From: Candidatus Ornithospirochaeta avicola
GTDB taxonomy: Bacteria > Spirochaetota > Spirochaetia > Sphaerochaetales > Sphaerochaetaceae
Direction of reading: 5' to 3'
Assembly (NCBI GenBank): GCA_019113245.1
Contig: DXHU01000023.1
Coordinates: forward strand, 1 to 64,000
DNA length: 64,000 bases
Made by a program: the position numbers and the translations under genes. Numbering within the stretch: position 1 is the first letter of the stretch; each line of letters starts with the position of its first letter. The notes below the pieces were generated by a model. The model searched no databases. It saw only the letters and a program-made list of their open reading frames with translations, and was not told where the DNA came from. This document shows positions 18,276-26,607 of the stretch, one piece after another.

Positions 18276-19082
18276 TCACTCTGCTACAGGAACTGCACCT
18301 GCATCTGCGATGATCTCGTTTGCCTCACTGCTTGTTGCCCAGTTGAAGAAGTCCTGAGCCTCATCACTGAGTTTCTCGCCTGTCTTTGTCACAAGCACGA
18401 ACGGGCGCTGTACTACATACTCGCCAGAAAGCACTGTCTCCTCACTTGCCACAACACCGCCTACAGTGAGTGCCTTGACCTGATCGCTGACAGAAGAAAG
18501 GGATGCATATCCGATTGCATTCGGGTTGCTTGCAACTGCAGAAATCACTGCACCTGTGCTTGTAAGCTCCTGTGAATAGAGGCAGAGATCCTCTGTTTCT
18601 GTAATAGACTCAAAGCCGTCCCTTGTTCCGCTTCCAGCTTCTCTTCCAATTAGCACTACAGGCTGGTCATTTCCTCCAACTTCCTTCCAAGAAGTGATTT
18701 CTCCTGTATATAAAGCTGCAATCTGCTCTACAGAAAGATCGCTTACCGGGTTACTGTTGTTAACTATGATGGCAATTCCGTCAAGTGCAAGTGTTGTTCC
18801 TGTAAGCCCACCAGCTGTTTCTTCTGCCTTCAAAGCCCTGCTGGATAGCCCGATATCAGCTCTGCCTTCTTCAACGGCTGTGATACCGCTTCCGCTTCCA
18901 GTCGGATTATATGTAACAGGAATTCCTGTGTTTTCCTCGTATACCTCAGCAAGTGAGAGGATGACGCTTTCCATTGATGTGGATCCGTCTGTGCTGACGC
19001 TTGCAGTGCTCTCATTTGCACCACCTGCAAATACTGTTGCTGCTGTTAAAAGAGCAAGCACGAATACTAAAATCTTTTTCAT
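18276..19082 (-). CDS. pstS: Periplasmic phosphate-binding protein PstS
   Basis: The 268-residue receptor captures phosphate for PstCAB. A signal peptide (residues 1-19) ends VFA-GG. No lipobox Cys is visible, so it is predicted to be a free periplasmic protein rather than a lipoprotein. Phosphate-binding motifs are STSMESV (about 34-40), TGSGSGITAVEEGRADIG (about 61-78) and GREAGSGTRDGFE (about 146-158). It is compact, near the short end of the family. GGAG precedes the ATG. It is the first gene of the operon, directly behind the Pho box. Confidence 0.95.
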   Translation of the reverse strand: MKKILVFVLALLTAATVFAGGANESTASVSTDGSTSMESVILSLAEVYEENTGIPVTYNPTGSGSGITAVEEGRADIGLSSRALKAEETAGGLTGTTLALDGIAIIVNNSNPVSDLSVEQIAALYTGEITSWKEVGGNDQPVVLIGREAGSGTRDGFESITETEDLCLYSQELTSTGAVISAVASNPNAIGYASLSSVSDQVKALTVGGVVASEETVLSGEYVVQRPFVLVTKTGEKLSDEAQDFFNWATSSEANEIIADAGAVPVAE

Positions 19083-19102
19083 TTTTTTCTCCTACAGCCA
19101 GA

Positions 19103-19156
19103 AATATAGGAGCAGAAAGTTAAATTAGAATTCTGTTGTTGTTAAATTTTTGTTAA
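19103..19156 (-). promoter_or_regulatory. Pho box of four 11-bp repeats plus -10 element, upstream of pstS
   Basis: Read on the minus strand, the hexamers TTAACA (19156-19151), TTAACA (19145-19140), AGAATT (19134-19129, degenerate) and TTAACT (19123-19118) recur every 11 bases. This is the same layout as the TTAACA repeats bound by PhoP of Bacillus. Nine bases further, TATATT (19108-19103) is a plausible -10, and GGAG precedes the pstS ATG. The array implies activation by the PhoB encoded in the same operon. Confidence 0.8.
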
Positions 19157-19200
19157 ATCGTAACTTTTTCCAATTCATTCTATTTTTTCTCTCTTTACTG

Positions 19201-19206
19201 TATTAT
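19201..19206 (+). promoter_or_regulatory. -10 element at the folC start (leaderless arrangement)
   Basis: TATTAT with six bases before the GTG at 19213 predicts +1 at the G of the start codon. No Shine-Dalgarno sequence and no good -35 box are visible. Confidence 0.45.
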
Positions 19207-19212
19207 CTAGAT

Positions 19213-20484
19213 GTGATTAACAGCATTGAAGATCTTGATTCATTCTTTCTCTCTTATATGCCCTCTGGCGGAAGAAGCGGAGAAATCAGGGAAAACAGAT
19301 TAAAAAGGATGGCTGAGCTTCTAAAAGCACTTGGCAATCCTGAAAAAGACTTTAAGAGCATACATGTTGCCGGAAGCAAGGGAAAAGGAAGCACTTCAAG
19401 CATAATTGCCTTCCTTCTTGAGAAAAGCGGACACAGTACAGGCGTGTTCCTTTCTCCCCATGTCTATTCTCTTCTTGAGCGCTTCAAGAAGGGAGATGGA
19501 TATTTTCCTCTCTCCTCTTATTTCTCCTCTGCAGAAGTGCTGGAAGAAAAAGTGAGAAACCTTTCTTTTATCCCTACTACATTTGAACTTTATACTGCAT
19601 ACTCATATCTTCTTTTCTCAAGGGAGAAAGTCGAGTATGCTGTTATAGAAACGGGGCTTGGAGGAAGGATTGACAGCACGAACACGATTTCCTCTTTTGC
19701 AGAAGTGTTGCTGACAATTGAGCTTGAGCATACTGAGATTCTCGGCTCGACAATAAAAGAAATAGCAACAGAGAAAAGCAAGATTATAAAGGAAAACACT
19801 GATGTCTTTCTTTCTGAGAACAGCTTGGAGGCACTTGATGTGTTCATAAAGGAGAGTCAAGAGAAGAACTGTCGCATCCACTCTTTTTCCTCCATTGTCA
19901 GAGACTTTGAATACGATGAGAAAAAGGACGCGGGATTTCTTTCTTTCTCAATTGACGGAGAGAAATATGAAATAAGAAGCGCGCTGAGAACACTCAAGAT
20001 GATGAAGAACATAGCCCTTTCTGTTCTTACACTCAAAAGGCTCTCTCTGCTTGACAGGAAAAGTCTTGATTATCTCTCATTTTTTACAATTCCAGGGCGC
20101 TTTGAGGAAAGAAAAAGAGGAGAAAAGACAATCGTTCTTGATGTTGCGCATACAGAAGAAAGCATACTTAACTGTGCATGTACATTCTCTTCTCTCTATA
20201 AAAGAAGAAGATGCGTCATCTTCTCTGCAATAAAGGGAAAGAACTATAAAGCCATGATAGACATCCTTGCACTCTTTTTTGACACCATGATCTTCACAAA
20301 AACAATAGAATTCAAGAAAAGCGACCCAGAAGAAATCATGAGCTATGCATCAAGTGCATACCCTGAGAAAAAGCTTTATGTAATTTATGATGCAAAAGAT
20401 GCGCTAGAAAAGGCAAAAGAAAATGCAGATGACATCCTGATTGCAGGATCGTTCTATCTTATAACGGAGTATAAGGATGCTTAA
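19213..20484 (+). CDS. folC: Folylpolyglutamate synthase / dihydrofolate synthase
   Basis: Adds glutamate residues to folates, and glutamate to dihydropteroate in bifunctional forms. The 423-residue protein carries the Mur-ligase-type P-loop VAGSKGKGSTSS (about 50-61), the folate-binding FLSPHVYSLLERFKKGDG, ETGLGGRIDSTN (about 150) and a C-terminal domain with VLDVAHTEES. GTG at 19213 is chosen. A TTG 21 codons upstream would add a hydrophobic segment, foreign to the family, and would overlap the Pho box. Transcription is divergent from pstS. It overlaps rqcH by eight bases. Confidence 0.9.
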   Translation: MINSIEDLDSFFLSYMPSGGRSGEIRENRLKRMAELLKALGNPEKDFKSIHVAGSKGKGSTSSIIAFLLEKSGHSTGVFLSPHVYSLLERFKKGDGYFPLSSYFSSAEVLEEKVRNLSFIPTTFELYTAYSYLLFSREKVEYAVIETGLGGRIDSTNTISSFAEVLLTIELEHTEILGSTIKEIATEKSKIIKENTDVFLSENSLEALDVFIKESQEKNCRIHSFSSIVRDFEYDEKKDAGFLSFSIDGEKYEIRSALRTLKMMKNIALSVLTLKRLSLLDRKSLDYLSFFTIPGRFEERKRGEKTIVLDVAHTEESILNCACTFSSLYKRRRCVIFSAIKGKNYKAMIDILALFFDTMIFTKTIEFKKSDPEEIMSYASSAYPEKKLYVIYDAKDALEKAKENADDILIAGSFYLITEYKDA

Positions 20485-21886
20485 TTATCTTGAACTGGAA
20501 CGCCTGGTGGCGGAAACACCTTTCATCAATTCCTATATTCAGAAAATAACGGAGCATTCGTTTCACAGCTTCACCATCTCTTTCTTCAACAAGGAGGAGA
20601 AAGCTTTTGATGTCTATTTTGAAATAGCTACAAGCACTTCCTATTTTGCAAGAACAGAGAAAAAGAGAGCAAAGAGCAGTAAAAGCCAGCGATTCTGCCA
20701 GTATATGAAGGCAAATATTACAGGGTACAGAGTAAAAGATGTGAGAATGCTGAAATTCGACAGGGCATTCATGCTCTATCTTGTGAATGCAGAGAAAAAT
20801 GAGAAGAAAATGCTTTTCCGTTTCTATTCAGGAAGCGGAGCCAATGTGATAATCCTCTCAGAAGATGATATTATCCTTGAGCTTCTCTTCCGCCGCCCCA
20901 AGAGAAATGAGATGAGCGGAGAAAAGCTTGCAATCACAGAAAGAACAGAAAGCCCTGTAAAGGATCTGAAAATAAGAGAATATGACCATGCGCTCTATCC
21001 TTCATTCTCATCTTTCATAGACTCTTTCTATTTTGAAAAGGAAAAACATGAAAATGAGAATGCGCTCCTTTCCCTTCTTGAGAACAAGAGAAACGAGGAG
21101 AAGAAGAAAAGCGAAAAGCTTATCTTATCATTGAAAGAAAAAATAAGAAAGAATGCATATTATGAGGAAGAGAACAAGAAGGCTCTTCTCCTCTCCTCTT
21201 CTTTATATCTGGTAAAGAAAGGAGATCAGAGCGTGAGTCTGACAGACTGGGAAAACGGAGAAGAAATAACTGTAATGCTCGATCCCCTTCTTTCTCCAAA
21301 CGAGAATCTTGAGAAACTTTTCAGCAGTGCAAAAAAAAGCAAGGCAATCTACAAGAAGGCAAAAGAGGACCTTGAAAGAGAAGAAAAACACTATCAGGAA
21401 ATTGACAGGCACTATGATGAGATCATTGCCTCAAAGGACATAAAAAGAATAAGGAAAGAGACTGAGAAAAGAAGTGAAAGCGCAAATGAAAAGGACTATC
21501 CAGGGCTACGTTTCACATCCTCTTCTTTCCTCATCATGGTCGGAAGGACAAGTGATGAAAACGATAGGATATTGAGAAGCTACACAAGGGGAAGCGACAT
21601 GTGGCTCCATGTAAGGGACTACAGCGGAAGCTATGTGATAATAAAGAGCCAGAAGGATAAGGAGATTCCGCAAAGCGTGCTCCTTGATGCTGCGACCCTT
21701 GCAGTCTACTACTCAAAGGCACGTTCAGAGCGCGTTGTGGACCTCTATTATACCCAGGTGAAGAACTTAAGACGTGCAAAAGGAGCAAAAAAAGGAACAG
21801 TTCTGCCTTTTAATGAGAAAAACCTCGCCTTGAGCTTTGATAAATCGCGTCTGGATGCTATTTTAAACAGTAAGGGACAAAACTGA
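20477..21886 (+). CDS. rqcH: NFACT-family ribosome quality control protein RqcH
   Basis: RqcH binds stalled 50S-peptidyl-tRNA complexes and directs C-terminal alanine tailing. The 469-residue protein has an N-terminal NFACT-N region (1 to about 175), a highly charged coiled-coil segment (about 190-330) and a C-terminal NFACT-R domain. NFACT-R is recognised from RGSDMWLHVRDYSGSYVIIKS (about 372-392) and the tail YYTQVKNLRRAKGAKKGTV. It is about 100 residues shorter than Bacillus RqcH, mainly in the middle. Such proteins are often mislabelled fibronectin-binding. It overlaps folC by eight bases and the next gene by one. Confidence 0.87.
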   Translation: MLNYLELERLVAETPFINSYIQKITEHSFHSFTISFFNKEEKAFDVYFEIATSTSYFARTEKKRAKSSKSQRFCQYMKANITGYRVKDVRMLKFDRAFMLYLVNAEKNEKKMLFRFYSGSGANVIILSEDDIILELLFRRPKRNEMSGEKLAITERTESPVKDLKIREYDHALYPSFSSFIDSFYFEKEKHENENALLSLLENKRNEEKKKSEKLILSLKEKIRKNAYYEEENKKALLLSSSLYLVKKGDQSVSLTDWENGEEITVMLDPLLSPNENLEKLFSSAKKSKAIYKKAKEDLEREEKHYQEIDRHYDEIIASKDIKRIRKETEKRSESANEKDYPGLRFTSSSFLIMVGRTSDENDRILRSYTRGSDMWLHVRDYSGSYVIIKSQKDKEIPQSVLLDAATLAVYYSKARSERVVDLYYTQVKNLRRAKGAKKGTVLPFNEKNLALSFDKSRLDAILNSKGQN

Positions 21887-23340
21887 TGTTCAGCAAAGAT
21901 GATATAAGAAAAATTGAGATAAACGGAAAAATGCATACAGCTCTCCTTATTGGAAAAAAGAGCGAGGACCTTCCCCGCCATATCTTCCAGGGTGAGAGAA
22001 AGTGCGGAAAGATAATAAAAAACGGGGAAATAACTCCATTTTACTGGCTCGGAGTGCATTATATTGATGATGAGAGGTATGTGTACTTTGATGACATTGA
22101 CCTTCTGCCCCTTTCTGAGCTCTTTCTTTCAAAGCGCTCAAATGCTCTTGATATTGTCCGCAATCTCGCAAAGGGGCTTGAAGAATCTGATGAGGAATTT
22201 CTTAATCTTGAGACATCCATATTCCCCCTTTACCGCATTTTCTTGACAGCTGACAATGCTGTTGTGCTCCTTCCTCCCGATATCGGAGATGTTATCGGAA
22301 TACTCAGAAGCGAGGAAGAAAGAATCAGTGAAGTCAATGTCCTTATAAGACGTGAAAGCGAATACAATTTTGCTCTTGTCATGGAGATGGCTGAGCTTCT
22401 TTACTATGCAGCAGTAGGATTTCTGCCTTATCAGGTTGAGGATGTCAGATATTACAAATACATCGAGTATCCTCTTGAAAAGGCTTTGTCTGCATTCTCT
22501 GAGTCCCTTGACGAAAAAACACAGGGCTTCATAAACTTCATACTCCACGCAAAGCAGAGCCGGATGAGGGACATAATGGGTAACAGAGGACCATCGTGTG
22601 CTCTTTCCTGGTTTCTTGATAAATCAGAAGACCTTAGATGGAACCTGAAAAATCTTGAAAGCCCGGATGCTGCAAACATAATCAAAGACACAGAGGACTA
22701 CAAGGAATTTGCAAAAAAGAGCACAAGCGGTGCAAAAAGAAGGACATTCTTCAGAAAGAAAGGAACTGTAATAACAATCTCGGCAATCCTTATAATCCTC
22801 CTTCTTGCCCTGACAGTTGACATAGTGCGCGCTGTGCGCCGTCCTCCGGAGACAAAGGATCTTGATCAGGAAGGAATTTTATATTCTTTCTTTGAGGCCC
22901 AGAATGATTTGAATCCGGATATGCTGATTACTGCTGTAAAAGGGAAGAATCCTGAGCAGTATGCTGAGATTGTCAATTTCTACATTTCCGACCGTGTGAC
23001 TACAGCATATGAGTCAAACAGCCCCATTCTCCGTGCAGATGACTGGCTCTCCTCAGGATGCCCTGATGTTGAAAGCGGTGATATCGTATATGGAGTTACT
23101 GATGTCAGCTTAGAGAGAATTGATGAATGCACAATTGATGCAAGCTACCTCTACTACACTCCATATGCTGAAAACGAAGAGGATAAAGGAGAAGAGAGTG
23201 CTGATATACTGATTACATATGTCTACTATGTGAAGCAGCGTTTCAGCTTTGAATACAACAAGAGAGGCTGGTGGAACATAAGTGCAAGCGAGGTTGTTGA
23301 AAAGGAACTAGAGAAGACAATCACAGTCGACTGTTACTGA
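21886..23340 (+). CDS. Unknown single-pass membrane protein
   Basis: A 484-residue protein I cannot assign. Residues 1 to about 270 form a soluble domain with alternating strands and helices, loosely reminiscent of a degenerate protein-kinase lobe (SELFLSKRSNALDIVRNLAKG, YYAAVGFLPYQ). No catalytic HRD or DFG motif is present. A basic stretch (AKRRTFFRKKG) precedes one membrane helix (about 294-314). The last 170 residues would be extracytoplasmic, with many acidic and aromatic residues and a terminal Cys-Tyr. The start overlaps the rqcH stop by one base (TGATG), so it belongs to the folC-rqcH operon. It may be a spirochaete-specific signalling or cell-envelope protein. Confidence 0.75.
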   Translation: MFSKDDIRKIEINGKMHTALLIGKKSEDLPRHIFQGERKCGKIIKNGEITPFYWLGVHYIDDERYVYFDDIDLLPLSELFLSKRSNALDIVRNLAKGLEESDEEFLNLETSIFPLYRIFLTADNAVVLLPPDIGDVIGILRSEEERISEVNVLIRRESEYNFALVMEMAELLYYAAVGFLPYQVEDVRYYKYIEYPLEKALSAFSESLDEKTQGFINFILHAKQSRMRDIMGNRGPSCALSWFLDKSEDLRWNLKNLESPDAANIIKDTEDYKEFAKKSTSGAKRRTFFRKKGTVITISAILIILLLALTVDIVRAVRRPPETKDLDQEGILYSFFEAQNDLNPDMLITAVKGKNPEQYAEIVNFYISDRVTTAYESNSPILRADDWLSSGCPDVESGDIVYGVTDVSLERIDECTIDASYLYYTPYAENEEDKGEESADILITYVYYVKQRFSFEYNKRGWWNISASEVVEKELEKTITVDCY

Positions 23341-24239
23341 GCTTTTGAAAGAAAGCTTTCAACTGTTTTGCTTATCTGATTTATATCATCAGCATCAAGC
23401 CAGATGGCATCTTTAAAGGAGCGGAAGAATGTCATCTGGCGCTTTGCATACTGCCTTGTAGCAATTATTATCTTCTCCCTGATTGTCTTTAAATCATCAT
23501 AGAGGAAGAATTCCTTGTATCCGATTGAATTCATGGCAGGCCAAGAAAGGTCTGCTCCCATGCTCTTGAGGCGCTCTATTTCATCCGTAAGGCCTGAAGA
23601 AAACATTTCATCCACTCTTGCCTCAATTCGTTTGATAAGCTCGCTTCTCTCTCTTTTGAGTGCAATTATGAGGATGTCATAATCACTGCGCAGAGTAGAT
23701 GAGATTTTGTAGGAAGAAAGCTTTTTACCGCTTGTCAGATAAACCTCGACTGCACGGGATATTCTGTAAACATCATTTTTGTTGATTCTCCTGGCAGAAG
23801 ATGGATCAATCTCCTCTAAATAGGAGTAAAGCCAGTCCTTTCCCTTTTCTTCAAGAAGCTCATTGACTTTAGCCCTTACCTCCTCATCTGCCTTCGGTGT
23901 GCTTGCTGCCCCGTAAAGAAGCTGGCGGAAATAATATGCAGTTCCTCCTGTGATGAGAGGAATGTTTCCTCTTGCGGTGATTTTCTTCATCTCCTCTTCT
24001 GCCATCGTGCAGAAGGTTCCTGAATTGAACTGCTGATATGGTTCCAGTATGTTGACGAGATGATGTGGAATCTTCTCCATTATTTTCTCATCAGGTTTGG
24101 CTGAAGCAATATCCAGGCCTTTATAAACCTGGACACTGTCTGTGTTTATTATTTCAAATCCGGTTGAAAAAAGCTCTTCAGTAAGCCTTGTCTTTCCGCT
24201 GGCTGTAGGTCCGAAGAGCGCAATGAGCTTATCACTCAC
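23334..24239 (-). CDS. miaA: tRNA dimethylallyltransferase MiaA
   Basis: Adds a dimethylallyl group to A37 of tRNAs that read U-starting codons. The product has the P-loop IALFGPTASGKTRL (about 6-19), NTDSVQVYKGLDIASAKP, HHLVNILEP, TGGTAYYFRQLLYG and the C-terminal IGYKEF and ATRQYAKRQMTFFR motifs. GTG at 24239, overlapping the end of rpoZ, gives 301 residues with the P-loop correctly near the N-terminus. A TTG nine codons upstream is possible but adds residues not typical of the family. It shares its last seven bases with the convergent unknown membrane-protein gene. Confidence 0.92.
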   Translation of the reverse strand: MSDKLIALFGPTASGKTRLTEELFSTGFEIINTDSVQVYKGLDIASAKPDEKIMEKIPHHLVNILEPYQQFNSGTFCTMAEEEMKKITARGNIPLITGGTAYYFRQLLYGAASTPKADEEVRAKVNELLEEKGKDWLYSYLEEIDPSSARRINKNDVYRISRAVEVYLTSGKKLSSYKISSTLRSDYDILIIALKRERSELIKRIEARVDEMFSSGLTDEIERLKSMGADLSWPAMNSIGYKEFFLYDDLKTIREKIIIATRQYAKRQMTFFRSFKDAIWLDADDINQISKTVESFLSKAQ

Positions 24240-24426
24240 CTTCTGTGTATTTGATCTCCCCTTCAAGGGCCTTGTCGAGTACTACAGAGACAATCTTGTC
24301 GCCGTTCTTTTCAACTTCATCCTTAAGGTCTGTTGAAAGATAGACATCTGCCTCCTTGATGGCAACACATGTAAGCTCGTATACATTCTTTTCCGTATCA
24401 ATGAGATTGTTTAGATTAATCGGCAT
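24232..24426 (-). CDS. rpoZ: RNA polymerase omega subunit (short spirochaetal form)
   Basis: A 64-residue protein aligning with the omega core: PINLNNLIDTEKNVYELTCVAIKEA resembles the conserved first helices, and GDKIVSVVLDKALEGEI the later part. Omega helps assemble and stabilise RNA polymerase. It is at the short end of the family. A GAGGAG site precedes the ATG. miaA overlaps its end by eight bases, so the two are co-transcribed. Confidence 0.8.
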   Translation of the reverse strand: MPINLNNLIDTEKNVYELTCVAIKEADVYLSTDLKDEVEKNGDKIVSVVLDKALEGEIKYTEGE

Positions 24427-24463
24427 ATATACTCCTCAAGCCATATTAATTTAATTGAATATC

Positions 24464-24994
24464 TTACTTTTTGCAAGATATCTGTCTGACTTCATCACAA
24501 ATGATGCGGACAATCTCGTCAACGCTCTTGTTGTCTGTATCGATTATGATGTCTGCAACGCTCTCAGGACGGTTGTTGTCAATGCCGTAGATGCGCATGT
24601 ATCTTGCACTGTCCCTCTTGTCGCGCTCTTCTGTTTCCCTGAATTTGTCCTCAAAGGATCCGCCTTCCCTCTTCTGGATTCTCATGGCCCTTGTCTTGCT
24701 CTGCGCCCTGAGATATACCTTCAAATCAGCATTTTTCAGCATCCAGATTGCAAGACGAGATCCGAGCACACAGTTTTCCTCACTCTCTGCCATCTTGACC
24801 TGACGCGAGTCAAGCTCGATGTCTATATTGTCATCACCTTCAGCAAGGGCACAGAAAGAAACAAAGTCCATGTTCCTCTCCTCTGCCATCTGACGGAAGG
24901 TGAAGTTTATCATCTTGTATCCAAGCTGGCTACTTAAAGCTTTAGTCACTGATGTATTTCCGCATCCGCTTTTAGAAGAAATCGCAATTCTCAT
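24464..24994 (-). CDS. Cytidylate-kinase-like protein with altered Walker A
   Basis: A 176-residue P-loop kinase fold similar to archaeal-type CMP kinases (COG1102-like). Evidence is RIAISSKSGCGNTSVTKALSSQLGY at the start, GSRLAIWML (about 78-86), the lid region RAQSKTRAMRIQKREGG and YGIDNNRPESVADIIIDTDNKSVDEI near the end. The P-loop has Asn where Lys normally contacts phosphate (GCGNTS), so catalysis may be altered; similar spirochaetal relatives may share this. There is no Shine-Dalgarno sequence. An extended -10 (TGC-TAAGAT) sits exactly six bases before the ATG, suggesting a leaderless message. Confidence 0.75.
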   Translation of the reverse strand: MRIAISSKSGCGNTSVTKALSSQLGYKMINFTFRQMAEERNMDFVSFCALAEGDDNIDIELDSRQVKMAESEENCVLGSRLAIWMLKNADLKVYLRAQSKTRAMRIQKREGGSFEDKFRETEERDKRDSARYMRIYGIDNNRPESVADIIIDTDNKSVDEIVRIICDEVRQISCKK

Positions 24995-25000
24995 GAGGAA

Positions 25001-25009
25001 ATCTTAGCA
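25001..25009 (-). promoter_or_regulatory. Extended -10 at the Cmk-like gene start
   Basis: Minus-strand TGC-TAAGAT with a six-base gap to the ATG at 24994 predicts +1 at the A of the start codon. Confidence 0.6.
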
Positions 25010-25029
25010 CAAAAATAAATTATTTTGTA

Positions 25030-25893
25030 CTATTCAATATTCCTTATCTGCTCCCTGATGTTTTCAAGGCTGTCCTTCATTCTGACAACAATCAGATTTA
25101 TTTCCGCCATCTGACTCTTTGATGCAATCGTATTGGTCTCTCTGTTCATTTCCTGACAAAGGAAGTCCATTCTCTTTGAAACAGGTTCATCTTTTTCAAT
25201 GAGGGATCTGAACTCTTTTATATGTGAGCAAAGACGCTTTATTTCCTCGTTTATGGAATATTTGACAAGAAGGATGGCCATTTCCTCTTCAAGACGCTTT
25301 TCATCAAGATTGACATCGCCTTTGATTTCTTCATAGCGGCGGAGAAACAGGGATCTGAAATACTCCTCCATTTTCAAGGAAAGTGCTTCAATCTCATTCT
25401 TTCCATCCTCGAATTCTGAAAGAAGCCTCACTATATCCTTCTTTGTCTCTTCACCTTCCCTCTCCTTTTCCCTGACAATGGAATCAAGAGCAGCAGAAAG
25501 TGTGTCAACAAGCTCTTTTTTGTATGCGCCTTCGCTTTCAGATGAATCAACAGAAAGAAGCCCTGATATACCTATATAGTCATTAAGCGCAGCCTTTGCT
25601 CCTGTTTTCTTCTCAATCTCATCAAATGCGCTCTTATAGCTTTCAAGCAGACCCTCATCAAAGATTATCCTGCTCTCGCTTTTCTTGACGGCAAGACGCA
25701 CAAGAATCTCGACATGTCCTCTGCTGAGAGCTTTTTTCACCATCTCATCAATAAGCATCTCATAGGAAGAAAGACGTGATGGTATGTTCTTTACAATCTC
25801 AAGAAAACGTGAGTTGTAACTTTTAATTTGTACTTCAATCTGCAGGCTGTCATCAGAGTATGCAGCTCTGCCATAACCGGTCATGCTTCTCAA
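25030..25893 (-). CDS. yicC: YicC family endoribonuclease
   Basis: The 287-residue protein starts with the family hallmark MRSMTGYGRA, followed by IEVQIKSYNSRFLEIVKNIP (about 19-38). It ends with the C-terminal DUF1732 region: KRMDFLCQEMNRETNTIASKS then EINLIVVRMKDSLENIREQIRNIE. YicC proteins are RNA-degrading enzymes that influence small-RNA turnover in E. coli. The start overlaps the unknown upstream gene by four bases. Charged residues dominate the middle (about 140-220), predicted coiled coil. Confidence 0.93.
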   Translation of the reverse strand: MRSMTGYGRAAYSDDSLQIEVQIKSYNSRFLEIVKNIPSRLSSYEMLIDEMVKKALSRGHVEILVRLAVKKSESRIIFDEGLLESYKSAFDEIEKKTGAKAALNDYIGISGLLSVDSSESEGAYKKELVDTLSAALDSIVREKEREGEETKKDIVRLLSEFEDGKNEIEALSLKMEEYFRSLFLRRYEEIKGDVNLDEKRLEEEMAILLVKYSINEEIKRLCSHIKEFRSLIEKDEPVSKRMDFLCQEMNRETNTIASKSQMAEINLIVVRMKDSLENIREQIRNIE

Positions 25894-26576
25894 TTCTTTT
25901 CCTCCAGATCAATTAAGATTACTTTATCAAGCGGAGATATGAAAGACAAGGGAGTGGCAAAATCATCAACCTCGACAACTGACGAAAGACGGGAGATAAG
26001 AGGAGAAAAGATTATGGAATCCAGAGCGCATCTGAAACGTTTATACTCCTTTGTATCCTCTTTTTTCAGCACAATATAATCAGCGTTCCTGAATGCAGAA
26101 GCAAGGCGCGAAGGATCTTTGTAGGAGGTTGAATGAAAATACACCCATACTTTTGAGGAATAAGATAATGATGACAAAAATGCCTTGATTTCATCAATGC
26201 TCTGTGCTTTCAGTTCCCTCTGCTCATCAAAATCGATGTTTTGAAGAGAAGACAGGGGAAAAGAGAAAAAGCTCATAAGAGCATATGCAAGCTCTGCAGT
26301 ATCCCTATCCGGATAACTGAATGCGACAGAAGGGTTCAAGCGTAGAAAATACGTATTGTCATCAGAAGCAGAAAGAGTTCCTCCATACTCATGTATGTTC
26401 TCTTTTTTGATCTTTGATCTGGGGAGGAAAATCTGACCGCAAAAAGGCTCATCAACAAGTCTTTTCACATCCTCTTCATTGAAAGGCTCAGAAAAGACTG
26501 CGACCTCATCCAGTTTTAGGGTATCAAGTATCTTCTGTATCCTGTTTCTGTATCTTGCTGAGAAAATCCTATTCAT
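25890..26576 (-). CDS. Uncharacterised protein upstream of yicC
   Basis: A 228-residue soluble protein without recognised motifs. It has no signal peptide or membrane helix and mixes strands and helices with many Ser, Phe and Asp residues. The gene is coupled to yicC by a four-base overlap. The ATG at 26576 immediately follows the T-run of a strong terminator, with no room for a Shine-Dalgarno sequence or an obvious -10. Either a start further in is used (none is convincing) or translation depends on read-through transcripts. Confidence 0.6.
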   Translation of the reverse strand: MNRIFSARYRNRIQKILDTLKLDEVAVFSEPFNEEDVKRLVDEPFCGQIFLPRSKIKKENIHEYGGTLSASDDNTYFLRLNPSVAFSYPDRDTAELAYALMSFFSFPLSSLQNIDFDEQRELKAQSIDEIKAFLSSLSYSSKVWVYFHSTSYKDPSRLASAFRNADYIVLKKEDTKEYKRFRCALDSIIFSPLISRLSSVVEVDDFATPLSFISPLDKVILIDLEEKN

Positions 26577-26600
26577 AAAAAAAACAGCCCCTCGGGGCTG
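26577..26600 (-). terminator. Terminator abutting the next start codon
   Basis: On the minus strand CAGCCCC (26600-26594) pairs with GGGGCTG (26591-26585) around a two-base loop, followed by eight Ts. The T-run runs directly into the ATG of the gene at 26576. It ends the transcript of the small zinc-ribbon gene. Confidence 0.88.
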
Positions 26601-26607
26601 CTCCTCT

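Noticed and set aside
19150-19212. Longer folC start at a TTG (19150)
   Set aside because: It would overlap the Pho box, has no ribosome site and adds a hydrophobic stretch not found in FolC proteins.
24240-24266. TTG start for miaA
   Set aside because: It lies deeper inside rpoZ and adds residues before the P-loop; the GTG at 24239 gives the family's normal N-terminus.
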